From Firmicutes bacterium UBA993 (GTDB lineage Bacteria; Bacillota; Dethiobacteria; DTU022): DNA of 13,372 bases. The stretch's first letter is position 1, and every line of letters starts with the position of its first letter. The notes under the pieces are model-generated. The model did not search any database. It was not told the DNA's origin and saw only the letters and a program-made list of their open reading frames with translations. Positions 1 through 7,224 of this stretch are shown here, piece by piece. The position numbers and the translations under genes were made by a program. The stretch is from positions 1 through 13,372 of the forward strand of contig DBBD01000063.1 in NCBI GenBank assembly GCA_002292015.1. Reading direction: 5' to 3'.

Positions 1-722
1 GGTCTGTATCGAGCAAATGCGGCAGCGCCGATGTGCTGGAAGCCTTAGGCATTAAGCTCAACCTGAGCCCTATTGAGGCGCTCGGTGCTTTGGAAAAAAC
101 GGGGATTACCTTCATGTTCGCACCGCTTTTCCATTCCGCGATGAGGCATGCTGCAAAAGCGCGCAGCGAGATCGGAATTAGGACTATATTTAACCTGGTC
201 GGGCCACTGAGCAATCCTGCCGGCGCCGACTGCCGGTTATTAGGGGTTTACAAACCTGAATATACTGAAACGCTGGGAAAAGTATTGCTGCGCTTAGGGG
301 TTAAACGAGCCCTGGTTGTCCACGGCGCGGGCGGAATGGATGAGATATCAACTTTAGGTTCAACCCGGGTAACTGAAGTCGGCGAAAAGAAGATAATTAC
401 TTACTACATTGACCCGGCCATGTTTGGCCTGCCGCTAGCCTCGGCAACAGATCTTCAGGGAGGCAGCCCAAGCGAGAACGCCGCCCTGCTGCTGCGTATT
501 TTTGGAGGCGAATTGGGACCAGCCAGGGATATCGTTGTTCTTAACGCAGCAGCAGCGCTTTATGCCGCCGGTATAGTGGCAAATATAGCGGCGGGAATTA
601 ACCCCGCCTGCCGGGCTATTGATTCCGGCGAAGCCGGTTTTAAACTGGAACAGTTAAGACACTATACAAAATCAGCTACAGGAAAGGAGGCCGGTGGGAT
701 TGAGCGCTGCTCACTCACCTGA
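1..722 (+). CDS. trpD: Anthranilate phosphoribosyltransferase (TrpD), 5'-truncated
   Basis: This enzyme transfers phosphoribose from PRPP to anthranilate, the second step of the tryptophan branch, in the cytoplasm. The reading frame is open from base 3, so the gene starts outside the window; about 240 C-terminal residues of a family of roughly 340 are present. The first visible residues, SVSSKCGSADVLEALG, match the family's SVSSKxGSADVLEALG segment, with Cys where Ser is common. Further on are HSAMRHAAKARSEIGIRT, FNLVGPLSNPAGA and VHGAGGMDEIS, all typical of TrpD and part of the PRPP/anthranilate-binding C-terminal domain. The stop (720-722) lies five bases before the trpC ATG, so the two genes are probably translationally coupled. 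The tail of the gene contains a strong AAAGGAGG at 683-690. No frameshift or missing motif is seen in the visible part. Confidence 0.96.
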   Translation, partial: SVSSKCGSADVLEALGIKLNLSPIEALGALEKTGITFMFAPLFHSAMRHAAKARSEIGIRTIFNLVGPLSNPAGADCRLLGVYKPEYTETLGKVLLRLGVKRALVVHGAGGMDEISTLGSTRVTEVGEKKIITYYIDPAMFGLPLASATDLQGGSPSENAALLLRIFGGELGPARDIVVLNAAAALYAAGIVANIAAGINPACRAIDSGEAGFKLEQLRHYTKSATGKEAGGIERCSLT

Positions 723-727
723 ACAAG

Positions 728-1543
728 ATGCTTTTAGAACAAATTGTCAATAGCACGGAAAGAGAAATTGCCAGGCGGGAAGCAGCCTTGCCTCTCGGCA
801 TTTTGACGAGCGCCCTAGCCGGGCTGGAAAACCCGCGTAATTTTAAGAAAAGCCTCTTAAAGAGCAATAGTCTTGCTATTATTGCGGAAATCAAGCAGGC
901 TTCGCCGGTTAAAGGGCTGCTCTGTTCTGCTTTTGACCCGGTTAAGTTGGCTGAAGCATACCGGGACGGAGGCGCCGGGATGATCTCGGTGATCACCGAA
1001 GAACATTTCTTCAGAGGAAGCCCCGCTTACATCGCCCAGGTTAAAAATACCGTAAACCTGCCCGTGCTGCGCAAAGATTTTATATTAAGCGAATACCAGG
1101 TTTTTGAGTCAAGAGTGATCGGGGCTGATGCCATTTTATTAATTGCCTCAATCCTGGACAGCTACAGGTTAAAAAGGCTGATCGCCCTTGCCGACAACCT
1201 CGGCATGGAGGCCCTGGTAGAAGTGCATGATCGGAATGATCTCGACCGGGCACTTGCGGCCGGGGCCGGGATAATCGGGATCAACAACCGTAACCTGAAA
1301 ACATTTAAGGTTAGCCTTTCAAACACCCTGGAGCTTATCAACCATATCCCGGCAGGGATTCCGGCAGTCAGTGAGAGCGGCATCAGGTCGAGGGCCGATA
1401 TTGAGCTGCTGGCGCAGGCAGGGGTAAGGGCAGTCTTAATCGGCGAGGCCCTGGTTCGTTCGGCAGATCCCGTTGCGTTATTATATTCACTGCGGGGCGG
1501 CGCAAAAGTTGGCGCAGGGCGGCCCACGGGGAGGCCTAAATAA
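728..1543 (+). CDS. trpC: Indole-3-glycerol-phosphate synthase (TrpC)
   Basis: It closes the indole ring, converting CdRP to indole-3-glycerol phosphate with loss of CO2 and water. The 271-residue product is a full-length single-domain TIM barrel. Residues matching the known catalytic set are visible: E54 and K56 in AEIKQASP, K116 in LPVLRKDF, E165 in ALVEVHD, N187 in INNRNL, and the SESGIR phosphate loop at 215-220. The ATG at 728 is chosen because the frame is closed by a TGA at 701-703 and the N-terminus MLLEQIV fits the family. It lacks a good SD at normal distance, so coupling to the trpD stop is likely. The C-terminus has a short Gly/Arg/Lys-rich tail (about residues 257-271). The TAA stop shares one base with the trpF ATG (TAATG). 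It is a monofunctional TrpC, not a TrpC-TrpF fusion. Confidence 0.97.
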   Translation: MLLEQIVNSTEREIARREAALPLGILTSALAGLENPRNFKKSLLKSNSLAIIAEIKQASPVKGLLCSAFDPVKLAEAYRDGGAGMISVITEEHFFRGSPAYIAQVKNTVNLPVLRKDFILSEYQVFESRVIGADAILLIASILDSYRLKRLIALADNLGMEALVEVHDRNDLDRALAAGAGIIGINNRNLKTFKVSLSNTLELINHIPAGIPAVSESGIRSRADIELLAQAGVRAVLIGEALVRSADPVALLYSLRGGAKVGAGRPTGRPK

Positions 1544-2181
1544 TGTGGATAAAAATTTGCGGTATTTTAACCCTAAAAGCTGCCCTCTGCTCAATTGAGG
1601 CTGGCGTAGACGCTATCGGTTTTGTCTTCGCTGACAGCAGGAGAAAAATTGATATTGAAAAGGCAGCAAATATAATCAAGGCCCTTCCCTCAGGGATCGA
1701 AAAAGTAGGGGTGTTTGTCGATATGCCGCATGCCGAAGTAAAAGCGATTGCGGAAAGCCTTGGCCTTAATCTACTCCAGTTTCATGGAGAAGAAAGCCCT
1801 GAATACTGCCGCCTTTTCCCTGGGAAAGCCATTAAATCATTTGCTGTTAAGGACCCTGCCGATCTATTAGCGATTGAACCATACCGCAACAATATCAGCG
1901 CCTGCCTACTTGATACTTTTCAGGAAGGGCGGCCGGGCGGTACAGGTAATGCCTGGAACTGGGCTTGCCTGGCCGGGAAAATTGAGCAGGTCTTAGACGG
2001 TATCCCTTTGATCGTAGCGGGCGGTCTTAATGCCCGCAATGTGGGCGAAGCGATAACGGTCCTCAAGCCTTACGGGGTTGATATCAGTTCTGGGGTAGAA
2101 AAAGCAGGAAAAAAAGACTGCCAATTAATCAAGGAGTTTATCGAAGAAGCGCGGAGGTGGGAAAATGCACAGCTTGCCTGA
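1543..2181 (+). CDS. trpF: Phosphoribosylanthranilate isomerase (TrpF)
   Basis: It isomerises phosphoribosylanthranilate to CdRP by an Amadori rearrangement, between the TrpD and TrpC steps. The 212-residue TIM barrel is of normal length. The general base Cys is C6 in KICGI and the general acid Asp is D124 in LLDTFQEGRPGGTG; the phosphate-binding end is seen in VAGGLN (158-163) and GVDISSGVE (178-186). The start ATG overlaps the trpC stop by one base. It is preceded by GGGGAGG at 1528-1534 with an eight-base spacer, a strong ribosome site inside the trpC tail. The 3' end overlaps trpB by 17 bases in another frame. Family assignment is secure from both catalytic residues and context. Confidence 0.96.
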   Translation: MWIKICGILTLKAALCSIEAGVDAIGFVFADSRRKIDIEKAANIIKALPSGIEKVGVFVDMPHAEVKAIAESLGLNLLQFHGEESPEYCRLFPGKAIKSFAVKDPADLLAIEPYRNNISACLLDTFQEGRPGGTGNAWNWACLAGKIEQVLDGIPLIVAGGLNARNVGEAITVLKPYGVDISSGVEKAGKKDCQLIKEFIEEARRWENAQLA

Positions 2182-3361
2182 TCATAAAGGATATTTCGGC
2201 TCTTTCGGGGGCCGTTTTGTGCCGGAAACATTGATGACTGCCCTGCTGGAGTTGGAAGAAAGTTACCGGAACTTTAAAGAAAATCCGCAGTTTCAACAGG
2301 AACTGCAGTACTACCTGCAGCAGTACTGCGGCCGCCCAACACCCCTTTATTACGCAGACCGGCTGACCAAGCGGCTTGGAGGAGCTAAGGTTTACCTGAA
2401 GCGGGAAGATCTGAATCATACCGGGGCGCATAAGATAAACAATACCCTGGGCCAGGGGTTGATGGCGGTTAAAATGGGCAAGAAAAGGGTTATCGCTGAA
2501 ACAGGAGCGGGCCAGCACGGGGTGGCCACCGCAACTGTGGCAACCATGTTTGGCCTTAAGTGCACCATCTACATGGGGGAAGAAGATATCAGGCGCCAGG
2601 AGCTAAATGTGTTCAGGATGAAACTGCTTGGCGCCAGCGTTATACCGGTCAGCTCGGGAAGCAAGACCCTCAAGGACGCTACTAATGAAGCCTTGCGCGA
2701 CTGGGTGGCCAACGTGGACAATACCCACTACATCATCGGCTCTGTTGTCGGACCGCACCCCTACCCGGCGATGGTTCGTGATTTTCAAAAGGTTATCGGG
2801 CTCGAAACGAAGGATCAATTATTCAACATCGCAGGAAAACTGCCCGATTACCTGGTGGCCTGCGTGGGCGGAGGCAGCAATGCGGCCGGTTTCTTCTACC
2901 CTTTTATTGAAGAGAACGCTGTGGGCTTGATTGGGGTTGAAGCAGCCGGCAAGGGTTTGTCAACTGCATATCATGCTGCCACTCTCAGCGCGGGCAAACC
3001 CGGTGTTTTGCACGGCAACCTCAGTTACCTGCTGCAGGATGAAGCAGGCCAGGTAGCAATAGCCCATTCCATCTCGGCGGGCCTTGATTACCCGGGTGTT
3101 GGTCCGGAACATGCTTACCTGAAGGAATCTGGCCGGGCTTGTTATGTGGCAGTAACCGATGCTGAAGCGTTAAAAGCTTTTAGAATGCTTGCGCGGCTTG
3201 AAGGGATAATCTGCGCCCTGGAAAGCGCCCATGCCCTCGCCTACCTGGAACAATTGGCGCCTAAGCTTTCCACACAGCAATCCGTAGTTGTCTGCCTTTC
3301 AGGTCGGGGCGATAAAGATGTGGCATCCGTTTCAAAAGCGCTAAAGGAGGCCGACTTATAA
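2165..3361 (+). CDS. trpB: Tryptophan synthase beta chain (TrpB)
   Basis: The PLP-dependent beta subunit joins indole, channelled from TrpA, to L-serine to make L-tryptophan. The product has 398 residues, the normal length for a TrpB1-type chain, and is soluble. The PLP lysine is K90 in LNHTGAHKINNTLGQ. The catalytic Glu (E109 in Salmonella) corresponds to E112 in AETGAGQHG. The phosphate cup GGGSNA lies at 235-240, and the C-terminal CLSGRGDKD loop is present. The N-terminal GYFGSFGGRFVPETLM is the classical TrpB1 signature and argues against the TrpB2 paralogue. The start is supported by GGAGGT at 2153-2158, six bases upstream, inside the end of trpF with which it overlaps. trpA follows three bases after the stop, as expected for subunits of one alpha2-beta2 complex. 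Confidence 0.98.
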   Translation: MHSLPDHKGYFGSFGGRFVPETLMTALLELEESYRNFKENPQFQQELQYYLQQYCGRPTPLYYADRLTKRLGGAKVYLKREDLNHTGAHKINNTLGQGLMAVKMGKKRVIAETGAGQHGVATATVATMFGLKCTIYMGEEDIRRQELNVFRMKLLGASVIPVSSGSKTLKDATNEALRDWVANVDNTHYIIGSVVGPHPYPAMVRDFQKVIGLETKDQLFNIAGKLPDYLVACVGGGSNAAGFFYPFIEENAVGLIGVEAAGKGLSTAYHAATLSAGKPGVLHGNLSYLLQDEAGQVAIAHSISAGLDYPGVGPEHAYLKESGRACYVAVTDAEALKAFRMLARLEGIICALESAHALAYLEQLAPKLSTQQSVVVCLSGRGDKDVASVSKALKEADL

Positions 3362-3363
3362 AA

Positions 3364-4149
3364 ATGAACAGGATTGATAGCACTTTTGGGCGCTTAAGGA
3401 TGGAAAACCGTAAAGGGATAATTGCGTACGTTACCGCCGGCGATCCCGACCTGGAAACCACGGAAAAAATAGTCCTAAAACTGGCAGAAAGCGGCGCGTC
3501 AATGGTTGAACTGGGTGTCCCTTTTTCAGATCCTGTTGCTGACGGTCCCGTGATCCAGGCCGCTTCTGCCCGGGCGCTAAAGAATAAGGTTACCCTGGAA
3601 AAAGTACTTGACCTGGCCGGCCGGATCAGAAAGTATTCCGACATTCCCCTGCTGGTTATGACTTACTATAACCCGGTTTATGCTTACGGCAACAAAAGAT
3701 TTGTCGAAAAAGCCCTGGCTAGCGGCCTTGATGGGGTAATCATTCCCGATCTTCCTCTAGAAGAAGCCGGGCTGCCGGCAAAAAGCCTGCGCGAAGCGGG
3801 CCTGCACTATATCTATCTGCTGGCGCCAACCAGCTCTCCTTCCCGCATTAAAAAAACAGTGACCTCAGCCAGCGGGTTTATCTACTGTGTCTCGGTTGCC
3901 GGAGTAACAGGAGCGCGGGATTTCATTACCACGGCGGGACTCAGGCTGCTTAAAGATACCCGCTCTTTAACTGACTTACCGCTGGCACTTGGTTTCGGCA
4001 TCTCTTGTCCCGAACAGGTTCGCGCCCTGGGCGATCAAGCTGACGCGGTGATCATCGGCAGCGCTCTGGTAAAATTAATTGAAAAAGGCGGAACCGAAGA
4101 AGAGGTTCTGGAACGAGTAGGCTCCTTCCTCAATAAGTTCAGATGCTGA
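3364..4149 (+). CDS. trpA: Tryptophan synthase alpha chain (TrpA)
   Basis: The alpha subunit cleaves indole-3-glycerol phosphate to indole and glyceraldehyde 3-phosphate and passes indole through a tunnel to TrpB. The product has 261 residues and is a complete TIM barrel. The catalytic pair E49 (MVELGVPFSDP) and D60 (VADGPVIQ) falls at the same residue numbers as in the Salmonella enzyme. Phosphate-binding segments are GFGIS (210-214) and IGSALV (231-236), and the mobile loop region AGVTGAR is intact. An AAAGGAGG lies at 3343-3350, 13 bases before the ATG, a somewhat long spacer that coupling to the trpB stop may offset. It is the last gene of the operon: downstream there is only a decayed strip. 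I saw no convincing hairpin plus T-run terminator after it. Confidence 0.97.
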   Translation: MNRIDSTFGRLRMENRKGIIAYVTAGDPDLETTEKIVLKLAESGASMVELGVPFSDPVADGPVIQAASARALKNKVTLEKVLDLAGRIRKYSDIPLLVMTYYNPVYAYGNKRFVEKALASGLDGVIIPDLPLEEAGLPAKSLREAGLHYIYLLAPTSSPSRIKKTVTSASGFIYCVSVAGVTGARDFITTAGLRLLKDTRSLTDLPLALGFGISCPEQVRALGDQADAVIIGSALVKLIEKGGTEEEVLERVGSFLNKFRC

Positions 4150-4716
4150 GCTACCACCAATATCTCTTTCTTGGTCTTAGAGAAGCCGGCACAAAGCGAT
4201 CTCGTTCTATTTTTGACGCGCTCTCAAGACAAGGGGGTTGTATCACCAGTCTTAACCTTATTATTTGAGGTAATTTCGCAGTTAAAGTATCTTTTTTCTG
4301 AGCCAAATTTTTTTAGGATTCGTTTTGCCAGAGTAGTTTTGCCAACTTGGCGGGGGCCATAAATGGTTATGATTTTGTTTTTAAAAAGCCAAGATTCGAT
4401 AATCGGTTCTAAATCTCTGGCTATTTCAATCAGTAAAATCTCCTCCCTAGATCGATATATAGGAAACATACCACATATTGCAGGTAAATACAGCATAAAT
4501 AAGCTTGATTATGCAGGTTAACCAGCAGAGAAACAAGTTTGGTGGCCGTTTTAACTGGCTTTTCAGTAGTTGAAGATGACGTCACAACTAGACGTTCCGG
4601 TTTGGCCAGGTGGCTGAAGAGTGTCGGCTAGTAGACGGAAAGATCTAAAAGGTCAGGCAAACTTTTGTGTATTTTAATCGCTTGCGCTGCCTTACACTGT
4701 GCCGGAATAATTTTGC
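4150..4716. other. Gene-poor strip between trpA and the crotonase gene
   Basis: Apart from the ATPase fragment, this 567-base stretch holds no coding frame I can support. Bases 4497-4716 show no tRNA, no repeat pair and no good hairpin followed by T residues. The base composition is more AT-rich than the flanking genes, which fits decayed or laterally acquired DNA. It separates two oppositely directed units, trp on the plus strand and cshA-crotonase on the minus strand, so both should end here. Confidence 0.6.
4224..4433 (-). pseudogene. Truncated P-loop ATPase fragment (AAA / DUF4143-like N-terminus)
   Basis: About 69 residues resemble the N-terminus of the AAA-domain ATPases usually paired with a DUF4143 domain. 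Members begin with a short helix followed directly by a Walker A box, here IITIYGPRQVGKTTLAKRIL, then a YFNCE strand. Full-length members have roughly 380-430 residues, but a TGA at 4224-4226 cuts this one off before Walker B. A strong SD (AGGGAGGAG, minus strand) sits six bases before a CTG at 4433, with no ATG, GTG or TTG there, so the original start codon may also be lost. The frame is open upstream to an ATG at 4496, but that extra N-terminus does not look like the family. I read it as a decayed relic of an accessory gene; a functional small protein cannot be excluded. Confidence 0.6.
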
Positions 4717-5481
4717 TCAGAAGCGGAGCATTTTGTCGACTTTATCTCCTAAAATACTTAAGGCCGAAGCGGTTTCGAACTGCAGCCCGGCGTCCAGGGT
4801 ATTGTTCATCGCGGCATTGATGCAGCGTTTGGAGGCCTGAACAGCCTGTATAGAATGTGAGGCGATCTCGACAGCCATTTTTTCAGCTTCGGCAAGCAGT
4901 GCTTCAGCGGGGTAAAGGTGATTGACGAGGCCGATGCGCAGCGCTTCGGCCGCATCAATTCGGCGACCGGTCAAAACCAGCTCCATGGCCATAGCCGGGC
5001 CGACCAGGCGTGGCAGACGCTGGGTTCCTCCGCAATCGGGAATCAGGCCAAAAACTACTTCGGGGATCGAAAACACGGCGCTGTCAGCAGCCAGCCTGAT
5101 ATCACAGGCCAGGGCCAGCTCCATACCAAGACCGATACACCCTCCGTTGATCGCTGCAATCACCGGTACCGGCAGACGCTCGTAGAGAGTAAAAACATTG
5201 CTGACATACTGCAGGGTGTCAAAACCGCCCCTTGCCGCTTCTCGCCCCAGGGCCACTCCTTCGGCTGTGGCTTGTTTTATGTCGAGGCCGCCGCAAAATG
5301 CTTTGCCTTCTCCGGTTAGAACAACCACCCGTACTTCCCGGTTTAACCTGATTTCTTCAGCCGTATTTTCTAAAGCCAGCCACATTTCCCCATCAAAGGC
5401 GTTGGCTTTTTCCGGGCGGTTCAGCTTAATGGTGGCCACACCATCTTTTACATTTACTGTGACATTATTGCTGTTGGTCAT
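4717..5481 (-). CDS. Enoyl-CoA hydratase/isomerase family protein (crotonase fold)
   Basis: A 254-residue crotonase-superfamily enzyme acting on an acyl-CoA thioester in the cytoplasm. The two oxyanion-hole segments are present: KAFCGGLDI (60-68) and NGGCIGLGMELALACDI (112-128). The two acidic residues used by enoyl-CoA hydratase (E144 and E164 in the rat enzyme) align with E121 and E141, so hydratase activity is plausible. D149, in LIPDCGGTQRLPRLVG, lies eight residues after E141, where dienoyl-CoA isomerases also carry an Asp; the exact reaction therefore stays open. The C-terminus ends at GDKVDKMLRF, without the usual EGMxAFLEKR tail. The ATG is preceded by AGGGGG about nine bases upstream. 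The gene lies 46 bases after cshA on the same strand and may share its transcript. No other beta-oxidation gene is nearby. Confidence 0.9.
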   Translation of the reverse strand: MTNSNNVTVNVKDGVATIKLNRPEKANAFDGEMWLALENTAEEIRLNREVRVVVLTGEGKAFCGGLDIKQATAEGVALGREAARGGFDTLQYVSNVFTLYERLPVPVIAAINGGCIGLGMELALACDIRLAADSAVFSIPEVVFGLIPDCGGTQRLPRLVGPAMAMELVLTGRRIDAAEALRIGLVNHLYPAEALLAEAEKMAVEIASHSIQAVQASKRCINAAMNNTLDAGLQFETASALSILGDKVDKMLRF

Positions 5482-5527
5482 CCGGACAACCCCCTATGCT
5501 TTTTTTAACAATCCGGCCGCTAGAGTT

Positions 5528-6994
5528 TTATTTCGTGAACTGCTTCTTATGATCCGGGCGATAGCGGCTCTTGTTACTGCCATAGCTGCGGTGACTGCCT
5601 CGCCCTTTGCGGCTGTCCTGTTTAGAACGGAACGAGCTGCGTTGCGGCTTAACCGGCTGTCTTTTTTGTTTCGGATACCAAGTTTGATCAGCTGTAATAA
5701 ATACCGGAGTTTGATCCGGCTCTCTGGTTAACAGTTTCAGCGCAGCAGCCAACAAAGATGATGCGCTATTACTTTCCAGCAGTTCACGGGCTATCTCTTT
5801 GTAAGCCTGGTGTTCACCGGCTTCGATCACTTCCAGAAGCCTTTCAATTGTTATCCTTTGCTGACCCCTGATTGCTTCATCGATGCTGGGCACCTGCTGG
5901 CGAACGATTTTGCGCCTGATGGAGCGCTCAATCAGTTCCAGGTGATCCAGCTCGCGGGGCAGAACCATAGTGGCAGCAAGGCCGGCCCGGCCGATCCGGC
6001 CAGTGCGTCCGATGCGGTGTACGTAGCTTTCCGGATCCTGCGGAATATCAAAGTTGTAGATATGAGTCACCGAGCCAATGTCAAGACCGCGGGCGGCAAC
6101 ATCGGTGGCAACCAAGAGCTCGGTATTGCCGTTTTTAAAATTGCGCATTACCGTGTCTCGCCTGGCCTGGGTTAAATCGCCGTGAATCGCTTCGGCAGAG
6201 TAACCGCGTTTGACCAGGCCTTCTAAGAGTTCATCAACCCGGCGCTTAGTGCGGGCAAAGATGATCGATGATTCCGGCGAGTGCAGATCGAGTACTCGGC
6301 AGAGCGCGTCAAATTTCTCATTTTCATGAACCTGGTAATAGTACTGTTCTGTGTTGGAAACAGTTACCTCTGTGGCCTTGATCTGAATGAATTCTGGCTC
6401 CTGCATGAACTGCTGGGCCAGGTCTAAAATTGGCCGGGGCATAGTAGCGGAAAAGAGCATCGTTTGCCGCTGAACCGGTACTTCAGCCAGGATCGTTTCG
6501 ATATCTTCCCTGAAACCCATGTTAAGCATCTCATCTGCCTCATCAAGCACTACCATAAGCAATTCCTGTAATCGTATCAGTTTGCGACGCATGTGATCCA
6601 TCAGGCGACCGGGGGTGGCGACGATCACCTGTGGCTTACTTTTCAGGGCCCGGATTTGCCGTTCAATATCCTGCCCGCCATAGATTGGCAAGGCGCGAAT
6701 ATTTTTGTATTTGCCCAGAGAGTTAAGTTCTTCTGCCACCTGGACAGCCAGTTCTCTGGTGGGGGTAATCACCAACCCCTGAATAGCGCTATTTGCAGGT
6801 TGAATCTTTTCTAGCAGCGGGAGGCCAAAAGCAGCTGTTTTTCCGGTTCCGGTCTGAGCCTGCCCGATCAGGTCCTTACCACGCAAAGCGATCGGGATAG
6901 CCAATTCCTGGATTTTTGTTGCCTCTTCAAAGCCCATGTTTGCAGTTGCCTTGATCAAATCATGGCTGATAGCAAATTCGTTAAATGTTGTCAC
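5528..6994 (-). CDS. cshA: DEAD-box ATP-dependent RNA helicase, CshA type
   Basis: This RNA helicase unwinds short RNA duplexes; CshA in Bacillus is linked to cold adaptation, ribosome assembly and the RNA degradosome. The 488-residue product has the full set of motifs: Q motif (F4, Q29), motif I AQTGTGKT (46-53), PTREL (78-82), TPGR (127-130), DEAD (151-154), SAT (182-184), ARGLD (301-305) and HRIGRTGR (326-333). The blocks LPIYGGQDIERQIRALK, TVSNTEQYYYQV and DEAIRGQQRITIERL closely follow Bacillus CshA, as does the total length. The tail from about residue 430 is rich in Arg, Lys, Ser and Gly, an RNA-binding extension; no DbpA-type RNA-binding domain is present. The start is GTG at 6994, with AAAGGG 11 bases upstream. 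An internal role in cold stress is inferred from the family, not shown here. Confidence 0.94.
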   Translation of the reverse strand: MTTFNEFAISHDLIKATANMGFEEATKIQELAIPIALRGKDLIGQAQTGTGKTAAFGLPLLEKIQPANSAIQGLVITPTRELAVQVAEELNSLGKYKNIRALPIYGGQDIERQIRALKSKPQVIVATPGRLMDHMRRKLIRLQELLMVVLDEADEMLNMGFREDIETILAEVPVQRQTMLFSATMPRPILDLAQQFMQEPEFIQIKATEVTVSNTEQYYYQVHENEKFDALCRVLDLHSPESSIIFARTKRRVDELLEGLVKRGYSAEAIHGDLTQARRDTVMRNFKNGNTELLVATDVAARGLDIGSVTHIYNFDIPQDPESYVHRIGRTGRIGRAGLAATMVLPRELDHLELIERSIRRKIVRQQVPSIDEAIRGQQRITIERLLEVIEAGEHQAYKEIARELLESNSASSLLAAALKLLTREPDQTPVFITADQTWYPKQKRQPVKPQRSSFRSKQDSRKGRGSHRSYGSNKSRYRPDHKKQFTK

Positions 6995-7224
6995 TTAAAG
7001 TCAAACCCTTTCAAAATAAAAATAAAAAGCATCTCCAAAACGAAAGGACATGCTCCTGCTTCCATCGTCTTTCAGTATCGCCTCTATTTTGAAGATCCAG
7101 TTAATCCTACCCTAGTCCGCTCAAAATAGCAAGCTATGCTCGGAGAAAAGGCAATATTAACCCTTCTCGCTGCTGGAGAAACCATTAAAGAATAAGCTTA
7201 AACGATATTTAGAGGAAAAGCACG
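6995..7224. promoter_or_regulatory. Divergent intergenic region between cshA and arcA
   Basis: The 230 bases between two divergent genes must hold both promoters. I could not pick out a convincing -35/-10 pair for either. On the minus strand a long AT-rich leader precedes the cshA GTG, as is common for cold-shock helicase genes. On the plus strand a weak dyad, GAGAA..TTCTC, spans about 7142-7170. Only the position and the absence of genes are firmly supported. Confidence 0.4.

Noticed and set aside
715..996. Minus-strand open frame over trpC
   Set aside because: Antisense shadow of trpC with no motif and no ribosome site.
2628..2930. Second plus-strand frame inside trpB
   Set aside because: Out-of-frame shadow; trpB motifs are continuous across the region.
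4150..4185. ACCAA...TTGGT inverted repeat as a trp operon terminator
   Set aside because: Only five base pairs with a ten-base loop and no T-run after it.
4590..4645. Segment resembling the 5' end of a tRNA-Leu/Ser (GGTGGCTGAAG...)
   Set aside because: No anticodon arm, T-arm (GGTTCGA) or acceptor complement could be found downstream.
4918..5319. Plus-strand open frame inside the crotonase gene
   Set aside because: It is the complement of a well-supported gene on the minus strand and shows no recognisable protein motifs.
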